Shown: positions 1-8,512 of the stretch, one piece after another
Layout: every line of letters begins with the position of its first letter
Numbering within the stretch: position 1 is the stretch's first letter
NCBI RefSeq assembly: GCF_027622855.1
Contig: NZ_JAPZVR010000004.1
Coordinates: 66,021-130,020, forward strand
Direction of reading: 5' to 3'
Origin: Glycomyces algeriensis
Lineage (GTDB): Bacteria > Actinomycetota > Actinomycetes > Mycobacteriales > Micromonosporaceae
DNA: 64,000 bases
Program-made: the position numbers and the translations under genes
Notes under the pieces: model-generated
The model's database searches: none
What the model saw: the letters and a program-made list of their open reading frames with translations, nothing else
What the model was told of the DNA's origin: nothing

Positions 1-81
1 CCCCCCCCCCGCCCCCCCCCCCCCACCCCCCCGCCCCCCCCCCCCCCCGGGGCCCGCCCCCCCCCCCCCCCCCCCCCCCCG
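1..81. other. Poly-C low-complexity window edge
   Basis: The first 81 bases are nearly pure C with scattered G and one A. Nothing codes here. It looks like a degenerate contig edge or a sequencing/assembly artefact rather than biology, because the sequence becomes ordinary immediately afterwards. Treat these bases as unreliable. Confidence 0.8.
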
Positions 82-164
82 CTCGGAACACCGCACACGC
101 ATCGCTCAGCGTCATTGCCGATGCAGCACACCAAGGAGCGATTCGGCGATACGCGTAGAACGAC

Positions 165-196
165 GGGGCCCGGACACCTGACGGCGTCCGGGCCCC
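165..196 (-). terminator. Terminator hairpin of ileS
   Basis: An 11-bp perfect inverted repeat (ggggcccggac at 165-175, gtccgggcccc at 186-196) with a 10-nt loop lies just 3' of the ileS stop codon. There is no strong U tract, as is common in actinobacteria. Confidence 0.7.
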
Positions 197-212
197 TCTC
201 GCTCGGTGGTGC

Positions 213-3200
213 TTACTGCTTCGTCACCGCTGCCTTGACGGTCGCCTCTCCGGCTTCGCCGCTGGTGGCGGTGTCGGGGAGCTCGCTGAAGGTCAGTTCG
301 AGGGCGAGGGTCTCGGCCTGGACGAACTCGCGGTGCGTCTCGATCGCCGCCTGCACTTCGGCGGGGGCGTCGAGGACGGCCGCGATGCGGTCGCTGACGT
401 TCAGGTCGGCGTCCTTGCGGGCCTGCTGGATGACCCGGACGACGTCGCGGGCGAGGCCCTCGGCGGCGAGTTCCGGGGTGACCTCGGTGTCGAGGACGAT
501 GACGCCGGCGTCGTTCGGCAGGGCCTCGGTGTGGTCGGCGTCGACCGCGACCATGGTCAGCTCGAACTCGCCGTCCTCCAGGACCACGCCGCCCGCGGTG
601 ACCGTGCCGTCCTCGACGGTCCAGTCGCCGGACTTGACGGCCTTGATGACCCGCTGCACGTCCTTGCCGAGCCGGGGCCCGAGCACGCGCGGGACCAGCT
701 TCAGGTCGGACTTCGAGTAGGCGCTCACGTCGGAGTCGAACTCGACGGCCTTGACGTTCAGCTCGTCCTTGAGCAGGTCCGCGAACGGCGCGAGCCGCTC
801 GGCGTGCCCGGTCGCGACGGTGAGCTTCGCCAGCGGCAGGCGCACGCGGAGCTTGCGGGCCTTGCGCATGAACAGGCCGACCGAGGCGATCTCGCGCACG
901 GCGTCCATCGCCTCGACCAGGGCGTGGTCGGCGGGCAGGTCCTCGGCGGAGGGCCAGTCGGCCAGGTGCACCGAGCGGCCGCCGGTCAGGCCCCGCCAGA
1001 TGTCCTCGCCGATGAGCGGCAGCAGCGGCGCCGCCACCTCGCACGCGGTCTTCAACGCCGTTGCGAGCGTGGCGAACCCGTCCTCGTCGCCCTCCCAGAA
1101 CCGGTCGCGCGAGCGGCGCACGTACCAGTTGGTGAGGCTCTCCAGATAGGAGCGGAACGCGGCGGTCGCGCCCGCGAGGTCGTAGGCGTCCATCATCGCG
1201 GTCATGGACTCCACGAGCTCCCGCGTCTTCGCCAGCAGGTACCGGTCGAGCCGGTGCTCGCTCGCCAGCGCGGTCGCCCGCGCCTGCTCGGGCGTCGCCT
1301 CGTAGCCGGCCGCGCCCGCGTAGAGCGTGTAGAAGTACCACACGTTCCACAAGGGGAGGACGACCTGGCGGACGGCGTCGCGGAACCCGTTCTCGGTGAC
1401 GGGCATGTCGCCGCCGCGCAGCACGGGCGAGGACATGAGGAACCAGCGCACCGCGTCGGAGCCGTAGCTTTCGAAGGACTCGCGCACATCCGGGTAGTTG
1501 TTGAGCGACTTGGACATCTTCTGCCCGTCCTCGCCCAGCAGGGTGCCGTGGACGACGGCGGTGCGGAACGCGGGCCGGTCGAACAGGGCGGTGGCGAGGA
1601 CGTGGAGCGTGTAGAACCAGCCGCGGGTCTGGGCGGTGTACTCGACGATGAAGTCGCCCGGGTAGTGGTGCTCGAACCAGTCGGCGTTCTCGAACGGGTA
1701 GTGGACCTGGGCGAACGGCATGGACCCGGATTCGAACCAGCAGTCGAGGACCTCGGGGACGCGGCGCATCACGGACTTCCCGGTGGGGTCGTCCGGGTTG
1801 GGGCGCACGAGGTTGTCGATGCCGGGCCGGTGCAGGTCGGTGACGGGCACGCCGAAGTCGCGTTCGAGGTCGGCCAGGGAGCCGTAGACGTCGACGCGCG
1901 GGTAGGCGGGGTCGTCGGAGACCCATACGGGGATGGGGGCGCCCCAGTACCGGTTGCGGCTGATGTTCCAGTCGCGGGCGTTGGCGAGCCATTTGCCGAA
2001 CTGGCCGTCCTGGATGTGGCCGGGGGTCCAGTCGATCTGCTGGTTGAGCTCGACCATGCGGTCGCGGAAGGTGGTGACGGCGACGAACCACGCGGAGAGG
2101 GCGCGCTGGATCAGCGGGGAGCCGCAGCGCCAGCAGTGCGGGTAGTTGTGGTTGTAGGTGTCGTGGCGCAGGAGGCGCTGGGTGTCCTTGAGGTCCTTGA
2201 TGATGAGCTTGTTGGCCTCGAAGACGTGGACGCCCGCGTAGGGGGGCACTTCGTCGGTGAACTTGCCGGAGTCGTCGACGGGGACGACCGGTTCGATGCC
2301 GGCGGCGTCGGTGACGAGCTTGTCCTCTTCACCGAAGGCGGGGGCGATGTGGACGACGCCGGTGCCGTCTTCGGTGGTCACGTAGTCGGCGGTGAGCACC
2401 TGGTGGGCGTTCTCGCGGCCGGTGAAGAAGTCGAAGGGCGGGTTGTAGCGCAGGCCGACGAGGTCGGCGCCCTTGTAGCGGGCGAGGACTTCGGGGTGCT
2501 CGCCGAGTTCGCGGGCGTAGGCGGCGAGGCGGGCCTCGGCGAGGAGGTAGCGCGAGCCTTCGGATTCGACGACGGCGTAGTCGACGTCGGGGTGGACGGC
2601 GGCGGCGAGGTTGGACGGGAGGGTCCAGGGCGTGGTGGTCCAGACGAGGAGCTTCACGCCGTCGAGCGGGCCCTCGGTGGTGACGTCGAGGCCGACGGTG
2701 ACGGCCGGGTCCTGGCGGTCCCGGTAGGTGTCGTCCATCTTCGTCTCGGTGGCGGCCAGGGGCGTCTCGCAGCGCCAGCAGTACCAGAGGACGCGGTAGC
2801 CCTCGTAGATGAGGCCCTTGTCGTGGAGGGTCTTGAAGGCCCACATGACGCTCTCCATGTAGGAGAGGTCGAGGGTCTTGTAGTCGTTCTCGAAGTCGAC
2901 CCAGCGGGCCTGGCGGGTGACGTAGTCGACCCATTCGCCGGTGTACTGGAGCACGGAGGCCTTGGCGGCGGCGTTGAAGCGGTCGACGCCGTACGCCTCG
3001 ATGTCGGCCTTCGACTTGAGGCCGAGCTCCTTCTCGGTGGTGACCTCGGCGGGCATGCCGTGGGTGTCCCAGCCGAAGCGGCGTTCGACGCGCTTGCCGC
3101 GCATGGTCTGGTAGCGGGGGACGATGTCCTTGACGTAGCCGGTGAGGAGGTGCCCGTAGTGGGGCAGGCCGTTGGCGAAGGGGGGGCCGTCGTAGAAGAC

Positions 3201-3356
3201 GAACTCGTTCGCGCCGTTCTCGCCCGCTTCGCGGGTCTCGATGGAGGCGGCGAAGGTGTCGTCCTTGGTCCAGAAGTCGAGGACGCGGCGCTCGACCTCC
3301 GGGAGGTTCGGGCTCGCGGGTACGCCCCGTGCGGGGTCGTCGAGTGGATAGGCCAT
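213..3356 (-). CDS. ileS: Isoleucyl-tRNA synthetase
   Basis: Cytoplasmic class I aminoacyl-tRNA synthetase that charges tRNA-Ile with isoleucine. The 1047-residue length fits the actinobacterial/eukaryotic-like long IleRS type. The HIGH-type motif appears as HYGH inside [17 protein letters not shown] near residue 60, and the KMSKS loop as [13 protein letters not shown] near residue 600. An editing domain lies between them and the C-terminal anticodon-binding region follows. The ATG at 3356 is preceded by a GAGGAG ribosome-binding site (3368-3373) that can be locked in a hairpin, so the start is well fixed. A T-box leader upstream makes translation respond to uncharged tRNA-Ile. The gene is divergent from the trp leader and anthranilate synthase. 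Confidence 0.97.
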   Translation of the reverse strand: MAYPLDDPARGVPASPNLPEVERRVLDFWTKDDTFAASIETREAGENGANEFVFYDGPPFANGLPHYGHLLTGYVKDIVPRYQTMRGKRVERRFGWDTHGMPAEVTTEKELGLKSKADIEAYGVDRFNAAAKASVLQYTGEWVDYVTRQARWVDFENDYKTLDLSYMESVMWAFKTLHDKGLIYEGYRVLWYCWRCETPLAATETKMDDTYRDRQDPAVTVGLDVTTEGPLDGVKLLVWTTTPWTLPSNLAAAVHPDVDYAVVESEGSRYLLAEARLAAYARELGEHPEVLARYKGADLVGLRYNPPFDFFTGRENAHQVLTADYVTTEDGTGVVHIAPAFGEEDKLVTDAAGIEPVVPVDDSGKFTDEVPPYAGVHVFEANKLIIKDLKDTQRLLRHDTYNHNYPHCWRCGSPLIQRALSAWFVAVTTFRDRMVELNQQIDWTPGHIQDGQFGKWLANARDWNISRNRYWGAPIPVWVSDDPAYPRVDVYGSLADLERDFGVPVTDLHRPGIDNLVRPNPDDPTGKSVMRRVPEVLDCWFESGSMPFAQVHYPFENADWFEHHYPGDFIVEYTAQTRGWFYTLHVLATALFDRPAFRTAVVHGTLLGEDGQKMSKSLNNYPDVRESFESYGSDAVRWFLMSSPVLRGGDMPVTENGFRDAVRQVVLPLWNVWYFYTLYAGAAGYEATPEQARATALASEHRLDRYLLAKTRELVESMTAMMDAYDLAGATAAFRSYLESLTNWYVRRSRDRFWEGDEDGFATLATALKTACEVAAPLLPLIGEDIWRGLTGGRSVHLADWPSAEDLPADHALVEAMDAVREIASVGLFMRKARKLRVRLPLAKLTVATGHAERLAPFADLLKDELNVKAVEFDSDVSAYSKSDLKLVPRVLGPRLGKDVQRVIKAVKSGDWTVEDGTVTAGGVVLEDGEFELTMVAVDADHTEALPNDAGVIVLDTEVTPELAAEGLARDVVRVIQQARKDADLNVSDRIAAVLDAPAEVQAAIETHREFVQAETLALELTFSELPDTATSGEAGEATVKAAVTKQ

Positions 3357-3366
3357 GGGACCGGTG

Positions 3367-3625
3367 TCTCCTCACACACACGCCTTGCGGACTTACGGTG
3401 TGCGAGGACGAGTCGGGGCTGTTGAGGGCCTGACCCGCGGTACCACCTCGCTTGGCGCCCCTGCTCCTGGTGAAGCCGGTGCGCCCGCTTGATTCGGCGG
3501 CGGTGACGGGCCGCGTCCGTCCGGTTCTACTGGGGCTCCACGGGTGCGGCTGGGTTCTTCGCTGCCGCGGTGGGGCCGGTTCTTCCGGAAGCTCGCCGGT
3601 GATGGCCGGGTCGACGCTGTTGTCG
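3367..3625 (-). promoter_or_regulatory. ileS T-box riboswitch (ultrashort stem I, translational)
   Basis: On the minus strand a short stem I carries ATCACC, with the isoleucine specifier ATC at 3603-3601, followed by GGCGAGCTTCCGGAAGAACC. Downstream is the T-box core GGTGGTACCGC (3447-3437). Next comes a sequestrator hairpin: bases 3398-3408 pair with 3369-3379 and bury the Shine-Dalgarno GAGGA of ileS. T-boxes of this ultrashort, translation-controlling kind are known for actinobacterial ileS. Uncharged tRNA-Ile should stabilise the antisequestrator and free the ribosome-binding site. Outer limits are approximate. Confidence 0.9.
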
Positions 3626-3726
3626 CCAAGTGTAGCGCCGCCCCCGGGGCGGTCCGCGAGTGATTTGCGGCGCGGCTCGGGCACGTCTCTGCAGCGCACC
3701 GACGGCGGTCCCACTCAGTGGGCATG

Positions 3727-3732
3727 TAGTAT
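3727..3732 (+). promoter_or_regulatory. -10 box of the trp leader transcript
   Basis: TAGTAT lies 7 nt upstream of the GTG that opens the leader peptide, so transcription probably starts at or next to the start codon (leaderless message). No convincing -35 TTGACA is visible. Confidence 0.5.
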
Positions 3733-3739
3733 TCGGCCT

Positions 3740-3778
3740 GTGAGAATCCACGCCCGCAACTGGTGGTGGCGTCGCTAA
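3740..3778 (+). CDS. trpL: Tryptophan operon leader peptide
   Basis: A 12-codon frame reading MRIHARNWWWRR with three consecutive Trp codons (3761-3769) just before the stop. It starts with GTG and has no Shine-Dalgarno; the -10 box 7 nt upstream suggests a leaderless mRNA. Ribosome stalling at the TGG codons under tryptophan shortage should prevent the terminator at 3810-3836 from forming. A hairpin at about 3789-3807 (ctgctcttgc/gcaagcag) lies between peptide and terminator. Streptomyces trpEG-type genes are known to have comparable Trp-rich leaders. Confidence 0.85.
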   Translation: MRIHARNWWWRR

Positions 3779-3809
3779 GGCGGCGTCCCTGCTCTTGCGT
3801 GCAAGCAGT

Positions 3810-3838
3810 AAGCGACCGTCTCGAAGGCGGTCGCTTCG
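3810..3838 (+). terminator. trp attenuator terminator hairpin
   Basis: A 9-bp perfect stem (aagcgaccg at 3810-3818, cggtcgctt at 3828-3836) with a 9-nt loop lies between the leader peptide and the anthranilate synthase gene. Its position fits transcription attenuation controlled by trpL. Confidence 0.75.
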
Positions 3839-3893
3839 TCGTATCCGGGGTCGGCCGCCTCGAGTCGGGACCTGAGACCCATTGAGAGGGCCG

Positions 3894-6020
3894 ATGACCA
3901 AGTTTCTGACACCCGCCGGCGTGACGGTCGAACGCCACGTCAGCGAGCTCGACGACCCGGACTTGACGCCGATCGTCGCGCAGGTGGAGACCCGCCGCGG
4001 CGGGGTCCTGTCGAGCGGCATGGAGTATCCGGGCCGGTACTCGCGCTACCACCTAGCCTATGTCGACCCGTCCCTCGAGGTCGTGGCGCGCGGGCGCGAG
4101 GTGACCGTGCGGCAGCTGAACGCCCGCGGGTTCCTGCTCGTCGACGTGCTCGCGGACGCGCTCACGGAGGCCGGGGTCGGCGAGGTCACCAGGTGCGACC
4201 GCGAGGTCCACGTCCAGGTGCCGATGCCGACCGAGCGGGTCCCCGAGGAGCTGCGCTCGAAGCTGCCGACGGCGTTCTCCGCGCTGCGGGTGATCCTCGA
4301 GGCGCTGCGCTGCGACGACCCGTACCTGGGGCTGTGGGGCGCGTTCGGGTACGACCTGGCCTACCAGTTCGAGCCGATCCCGTTCGCGAAGGAGCGGCCC
4401 GACGACGCCCGCGACCTGGTGCTGCACCTGGCCGACGAGATCTACGTGGTCGACCGCAAGCGCGAGACCGCGCAGGTGCGCCGCTACGACTTCTCGTTCG
4501 GCGGGCGCTCCACGAAGGGCCTCTCGCGCGAGACCGAGTCGCTGGACTACGTGCAGGCCGAGTCGGTCCCCGAGGGGCCGGTGCCCGGCGTGTACGCCGA
4601 CACGGTGCGCCGCGCGCGGCAGGAGTTCAAGGCGGGCAACCTGTTCGAGGTCGTGCCGGGCCACGAGATGTACGCGGCGTGCGACTCGCCGACCGCGTTC
4701 TACGAGCGGCTGCGGACCGCGAACCCGGCGCCGTACGAGTTCCTGTTCAACCTCGGCGACCGCGAGTACCTGGTGGGGGCCTCGCCGGAGATGTTCGTGC
4801 GGGTCACGGGCGACCGGGTGGAGACGTGCCCGATCTCGGGGACGATCGCGCGCGGGGACGACCCGATGCACGACGCCTCGCAGATCGCCCTGCTCATCGG
4901 CTCCTCGAAGGAGGAGTCGGAGCTGACTATGTGCACCGACGTGGACCGCAACGACAAGGCCCGCGTGTGCGTGCCGGGTTCGGTGAAGGTGCTGGGGCGC
5001 AGGCAGATCGAGATGTACTCGCGGCTGATCCACACCGTGGACCACATCGAGGGGCGGCTGCGGCCGGAGATGGACGCGCTGGACGCGTTCCTGACCCACA
5101 TGTGGGCGGTGACGGTGACGGGCGCGCCGAAGACCTGGGCGATGCGGTTCATCGAGGAGCAGGAGACGACGCCGCGGCGCTGGTACGGCGGTGCGGTCGG
5201 GTTCGTCGGGTTCGACGGTTCGATGAACACGGGCCTGACGCTGCGCACGGCGCAGATCCGCGACGGCGTCGCGTGCGTGCGCGCGGGCGCGACCCTCCTG
5301 TACGACTCCGACCCGGACGCCGAAGAGGCCGAGACGCACTTGAAGGCGCGGGCACTCCTGGAGACCGCTGCGGGCGGGATCGGCGCGGCCGCGGTGGTGC
5401 CCGAGCCGATCGAGGTCGCGGGCGGGCCGGCGGGCAACGGCCGCAAGGTGCTGCTGGTGGACCACGAGGACTCGTTCGTGAACACCCTCGGCGACTACTT
5501 CCGCCAGCACGGCTGCGAGGTCACGACGCTGCGGTTCGGGTTCGACGCCGCGGAGGTGCTGGCCGAGACCGCCCCTGACCTGGTGGTGCTCTCGCCCGGG
5601 CCGGGCCGGCCGCAGGACTTCGGCACGGCCGGGCTGCTCGACGAGCTCGAGGAGCGGGGCGTGCCGGTGTTCGGGGTCTGCCTGGGGCTGCAGGCGATGG
5701 TCGAGCACGCGGGCGGTTCGCTGTCGCTGCTGGACCAGCCGAGCCACGGCAAGCCCGGCAACGTGAAGGTGACCGGCGGGGGCCTGTTCGACGGCCTGCC
5801 GGCCGAGGTCGTCGCGGCGCGCTACCACTCGCTGTACGCCACTCCCGACCAGGTGAAGGGCGATTTCGCGGCGACCGCGGCGATCGACGAGGTCGTCATG
5901 GCGATCGAGGCGCCCGGGAAGCGCTGGTTCGGCGTGCAGTTCCACCCCGAGTCGATCCTGACTGCGGCTGGGGCGCACGGGCACCGGATCATCGGGAACG
6001 TGCTGCGGCTGACCGCTTGA
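3894..6020 (+). CDS. trpEG: Anthranilate synthase, fused TrpE-TrpG
   Basis: Bifunctional 708-residue enzyme that makes anthranilate from chorismate and glutamine, the first step of tryptophan synthesis. The N-terminal two thirds is the chorismate-binding TrpE part, with the signatures SGTIARGDDP and MCTDVDRNDKARVC. The C-terminal third (from about residue 515) is a class I glutamine amidotransferase. Its nucleophile is Cys596 in FGVCLGLQAM and its catalytic His is 684 in QFHPES. The fused order matches Streptomyces/rhizobial TrpEG and is also seen in phenazine-type PhzE. I chose the ATG at 3894, with gagagg just upstream, over the TTG at 3882. No other trp genes adjoin. The Trp-codon attenuator upstream argues for a biosynthetic role rather than phenazine production. 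Confidence 0.93.
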   Translation: MTKFLTPAGVTVERHVSELDDPDLTPIVAQVETRRGGVLSSGMEYPGRYSRYHLAYVDPSLEVVARGREVTVRQLNARGFLLVDVLADALTEAGVGEVTRCDREVHVQVPMPTERVPEELRSKLPTAFSALRVILEALRCDDPYLGLWGAFGYDLAYQFEPIPFAKERPDDARDLVLHLADEIYVVDRKRETAQVRRYDFSFGGRSTKGLSRETESLDYVQAESVPEGPVPGVYADTVRRARQEFKAGNLFEVVPGHEMYAACDSPTAFYERLRTANPAPYEFLFNLGDREYLVGASPEMFVRVTGDRVETCPISGTIARGDDPMHDASQIALLIGSSKEESELTMCTDVDRNDKARVCVPGSVKVLGRRQIEMYSRLIHTVDHIEGRLRPEMDALDAFLTHMWAVTVTGAPKTWAMRFIEEQETTPRRWYGGAVGFVGFDGSMNTGLTLRTAQIRDGVACVRAGATLLYDSDPDAEEAETHLKARALLETAAGGIGAAAVVPEPIEVAGGPAGNGRKVLLVDHEDSFVNTLGDYFRQHGCEVTTLRFGFDAAEVLAETAPDLVVLSPGPGRPQDFGTAGLLDELEERGVPVFGVCLGLQAMVEHAGGSLSLLDQPSHGKPGNVKVTGGGLFDGLPAEVVAARYHSLYATPDQVKGDFAATAAIDEVVMAIEAPGKRWFGVQFHPESILTAAGAHGHRIIGNVLRLTA

Positions 6021-6039
6021 GCCTGCCGAGATGACGTTG

Positions 6040-6075
6040 AAGGGCCGGGGGGCGCGGAGGCGCTTCCCGGCCCTT
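6040..6075. terminator. Bidirectional terminator
   Basis: A 10-bp stem (aagggccggg at 6040-6049, cccggccctt at 6066-6075) separates the convergent trpEG and the secreted-protein gene and can serve both. Confidence 0.7.
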
Positions 6076-6099
6076 TGCGGTGCGGGCGTTCGGTTCTCG

Positions 6100-6507
6100 T
6101 TACGAGGTGTACTCCCAGTCTTGGACGCAGGACCAGGCGCTGTAGCCCCAGGCGCCGTTCCAGAAGACCTCCATCCAGTAGTCGCTGGTGAGGCCGCAGG
6201 CGCTGTACTGGCCGCCGGAGCCGCGTTCGCAGGAGACCGGTACCCAGGTGTCGGCCGGGATGACCTCGAGGATCGCCGAGCCGACCTCGGCGAGACGGCG
6301 GTGGTTGACGCCCTCGGTGAAGCGGGCCCGGCAGGTCCGCTGCTCCGTGGCGGTGGCCGGAACTACGGCCGTGCTCTCGATCCGCGATTTCACGGGCGTC
6401 GGCATGTCGACGGGTACGCGCGGAGCCGCGGTGGCCGATGACATGGCAGAGAACGACAGCGCGAGCGCGGCCGCAATGACGCCGATGGCAGTGAAGAACT
6501 TCTTCAT
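6100..6507 (-). CDS. Small secreted protein, unknown function
   Basis: A 135-residue protein with a clear Sec signal peptide: MKKFF, a hydrophobic stretch, and an ATAAP-type cleavage region near residue 28. The mature part is about 105 residues and ends in a Trp/Tyr-rich segment. It has four cysteines (RTCRARF, VSCERG, YSACGL, WSCVQDW), which could form two disulfides. I chose the ATG at 6507 because AAAGGGG sits 11 nt upstream and the signal peptide becomes typical. An in-frame ATG at 6540 with AAGG 7 nt upstream is the alternative. I recognise no family. The codon use and gene-like terminator support a real gene. It is isolated from its neighbours. Confidence 0.7.
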   Translation of the reverse strand: MKKFFTAIGVIAAALALSFSAMSSATAAPRVPVDMPTPVKSRIESTAVVPATATEQRTCRARFTEGVNHRRLAEVGSAILEVIPADTWVPVSCERGSGGQYSACGLTSDYWMEVFWNGAWGYSAWSCVQDWEYTS

Positions 6508-6540
6508 TACCAGGATCACCCCTTTGGTGAACTTGTTCAT

Positions 6541-6877
6541 GCTTACGCCTTATGACGTGATCTCAACCTAATTACGATGAAGAGCGCGTTACTGCACAAA
6601 ACGGGTAATGTCAGGAAGCCGACAAAAAGTTCGCCCGCATGGTGCAGCCCTGCGGAGGCCCCGCGGGGCGGTCGTTTCGGCGACGTCTCAGGGCGGGCGC
6701 GGTCGAGCCGATCGGGCAGCGGCCGTGGTGATGCGACTTCCCGGCGTCCCGGTTCCGGCCGCGTCCGGTAGGCGGAGCGGCAGCGCGCGTGCCATGGGAG
6801 CCAACGGATTTCGGGCTGAGCGGACTGTTCGAACGGGTTCGTCGGCGCGTGTCGGTGGGACGTGATTTGCTGGCGGG
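6541..6877. other. Intergenic gap, nothing recognised
   Basis: About 340 bp between the divergent secreted-protein and reductase genes. The first 60 bp (6541-6610) are unusually AT-rich for this genome and probably hold the promoter of the secreted-protein gene. I see no conserved RNA or credible gene here. Confidence 0.4.
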
Positions 6878-7453
6878 ATGGCGAAAACCGTGTACAACAC
6901 AGCGACCAGCATCGACGGCTACCTCGCGGACCCCGAGAACTCGCTCGAGTGGCTCTTCACCGTGCCGGGAGGCCATCCCGAGGAGGCGGGCGAGGACGCG
7001 GAGACCCCGCTCGACGAGTTCGGCGAGTTCCTCGCCGGGGTCGGCGCGATCTGCATGGGGTCCACCACGTACGAGTGGATCCTCGAGCACGAGAACCTCC
7101 TCGAGAACCCGGACAAGTGGGAGTACGAGGCGCCTATGTGGGTGTTCACGAGCCGGGACCTGCCGGCGGTGCCGGGCAAGGACATCCGGTTCGTGTCCGG
7201 CGACGTCGCGGCGATCCACGCCGAGATGGTCGCGGCGGCAGGCGATAAGGACCGGTGGATCGTCGGCGGCGGCGACCTCGTCGGCCAGTTCTTCGACGCC
7301 GGCCTCCTCGACGAGGTCCGCGCCTCGCTCGCGCCGGTCTTCCTCGGCGACGGCGCACCGATCCTGCCGCGCCGGATCCTCTCCCACCACCTCGAACTGA
7401 CCGAGGCCAAGAGCGTGGGCCAGTTCGCCTGCCTCACTTACAAGGTGAAGTAA
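6878..7453 (+). CDS. RibD C-terminal / dihydrofolate-reductase-like protein
   Basis: A 191-residue protein of the RibD-C/DHFR-fold family. The start MAKTVYNTATSIDGYLAD is the usual first strand with its Ser-Asp-Gly motif. Further conserved parts are MGSTTYEW in the middle, WIVGGGDLVGQF (nucleotide-binding turn) near residue 127 and VFLGDGAPILP near residue 150. Members reduce pterin- or riboflavin-type substrates with NAD(P)H, but most such stand-alone copies have no known substrate. The ATG at 6878 follows a weak GCGGG. It is not in an operon. I am sure of the family, not of the substrate. Confidence 0.85.
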   Translation: MAKTVYNTATSIDGYLADPENSLEWLFTVPGGHPEEAGEDAETPLDEFGEFLAGVGAICMGSTTYEWILEHENLLENPDKWEYEAPMWVFTSRDLPAVPGKDIRFVSGDVAAIHAEMVAAAGDKDRWIVGGGDLVGQFFDAGLLDEVRASLAPVFLGDGAPILPRRILSHHLELTEAKSVGQFACLTYKVK

Positions 7454-7723
7454 CGCGAGAGACCCTCGGTTCGGTTGCGAATGCGAAAGGGGGGAGGGCC
7501 CCTCCCCTCCCCCCACCCCACCCGCCCTGATGTGTCGGGCCGGAGCCGAACGGCCGGCATACGCTCAGGTCCGGTCGGTCCGGCCCGTTCTGGTCTGTGG
7601 ACCCGCGGTGCGGGTCAGGCGACGGTGTTCGGCCGCGCTAGCCATCGGGGGTCGATGACGCGGTTGCGGCCGTCGCGCCGCTCTGGTGGCCGCCCGGCCC
7701 TTGCGGGCCGGGCGGGGCTCGTA
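7454..7723. other. Intergenic region with two hairpins
   Basis: A G-rich/C-rich inverted repeat at about 7489-7516 may end the reductase transcript. A 10-bp GC stem at 7691-7714 ends the opposing PepSY gene. I see no gene in between. Confidence 0.45.
7691..7714 (-). terminator. Terminator of the PepSY gene
   Basis: cgcccggccc (7691-7700) pairs with gggccgggcg (7705-7714) around a TTGC loop, just 3' of the stop codon of the acidic PepSY-domain gene. Confidence 0.6.
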
Positions 7724-8296
7724 CTAGTCGTTGTCGTTGTCGTCCCGGTCGTCGTCGCGGTCGTCGGCGTCGTTGTCGTCGCCGTCGTCATCGGTGCCGT
7801 CGTCGTCACCGTCATCGTCGTTCGCGTCGTCGTCGGCGAACACATCGGTGACCGTGCCGTCGAGGGCGTTGACAGCTACGTCCCAGTCGGCGCCGCCGGC
7901 GTCCGTCACCTCGACCACCCAGACCGGAGCCTCGGCGGTGCCTTCGAGGTCGACGTCGTAGACCTCCCCCGGGACCTCCGCGAGCGCGGCCTCGACGGCC
8001 GCGTCCTCGCCGATGGCCTCGTCCGGCAGCACGAAGTCGTCGTCATCGGCGCCGTCGCGGTCGTCGTCGTAGCGGTCGTCCGACCCGTTCGCGTCGTCGG
8101 CCGCCTGCTCGGCGCGGTCGTCACGGTCGTCGATCTCGTCCGCCGCGAACGCGGCGGCGGTGCCGCCGCCGAGGAGCAGGACGCCTGCGGCGCCGGCGAT
8201 CACGAGGGTGCGCTGGCGGCCGCGGAAGCGGCGGCGCCCGGTCGCCTCGGGCTGGTCGGGGGTCGAGGCCTGCTGGGTGTCGGTCGGAGCGTTCAT
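7724..8296 (-). CDS. Membrane-anchored PepSY-domain protein with Asp-rich tail
   Basis: A 190-residue protein with a short cytoplasmic Arg-rich N-terminus and one transmembrane segment or signal anchor (about residues 28-52, LVIAGAAGVLLLGGGTAAAF). An Asp-rich linker follows, then one PepSY-type unit: AIGEDAAVEAALAEVPGEV, then APVWVVEVTD and VNALDGTVTDV. The last 35 residues are almost all Asp with a few Gly, Asn and Arg. The start at 8296 has GAGAGG at a good distance. The gene is divergent from the response-regulator gene and shares a direct-repeat operator with it. PepSY proteins beside two-component systems often modulate or are controlled by the system. The acidic tail suggests extracytoplasmic cation binding (inference). 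Confidence 0.85.
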   Translation of the reverse strand: MNAPTDTQQASTPDQPEATGRRRFRGRQRTLVIAGAAGVLLLGGGTAAAFAADEIDDRDDRAEQAADDANGSDDRYDDDRDGADDDDFVLPDEAIGEDAAVEAALAEVPGEVYDVDLEGTAEAPVWVVEVTDAGGADWDVAVNALDGTVTDVFADDDANDDDGDDDGTDDDGDDNDADDRDDDRDDNDND

Positions 8297-8349
8297 GTCG
8301 TTTCCTCTCGTTGCTGTGCGGATCTGATGTCGGCAACGATGCGCGCCCG

Positions 8350-8388
8350 AACCTGAAGCCAAGCTGAAGTCGCCTGAAGCCGTCTTCA
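8350..8388 (-). promoter_or_regulatory. Direct-repeat operator of the PepSY gene
   Basis: Four heptamers occur at 8350 (cctgaag), 8361 (gctgaag), 8371 (cctgaag) and 8382 (inverted, cttcagg). Steps of 11, 10 and 11 bp put them on one DNA face. Read on the minus strand, TGGCTTCAGGTTCG is followed 10 nt after CTTCAGG by CATCGT as a possible -10. This fits binding of an OmpR-family dimer series, presumably the divergent response regulator. Confidence 0.7.
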
Positions 8389-8471
8389 GGAAACTCGGGT
8401 GGAGCGGTTCGACGGGCGGTTGGTTCGGGTGTTCTGCCTGGCAGCGGCCCGTTCTGCGTGTCCGCGAGCTT

Positions 8472-8505
8472 CTTCAGGCTGGCTTCAGGTTCGCTGTGTC
8501 AAGCT
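8472..8505 (+). promoter_or_regulatory. Direct-repeat operator/promoter of the two-component genes
   Basis: Two CTTCAGG heptamers at 8472 and 8483 (11 bp apart) lie upstream of the response-regulator ATG. The second is in the same TGGCTTCAGGTTCG context as the PepSY operator and is also followed after 10 nt by a CANNNT hexamer (CAAGCT, 8500-8505). Autoregulation is the simplest reading. Confidence 0.65.
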
Positions 8506-8512
8506 TCGGGAC

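Noticed and set aside
333-3425. 1030-codon plus-strand frame antisense to ileS
   Set aside because: Mirror of a fully conserved ileS; composition is typical of an antisense shadow and it crosses the T-box leader.
7735-7850. GTC/GTCG trinucleotide-like repeat as a mobile or satellite element
   Set aside because: It is simply the coding sequence of the Asp-rich PepSY tail read on the other strand.
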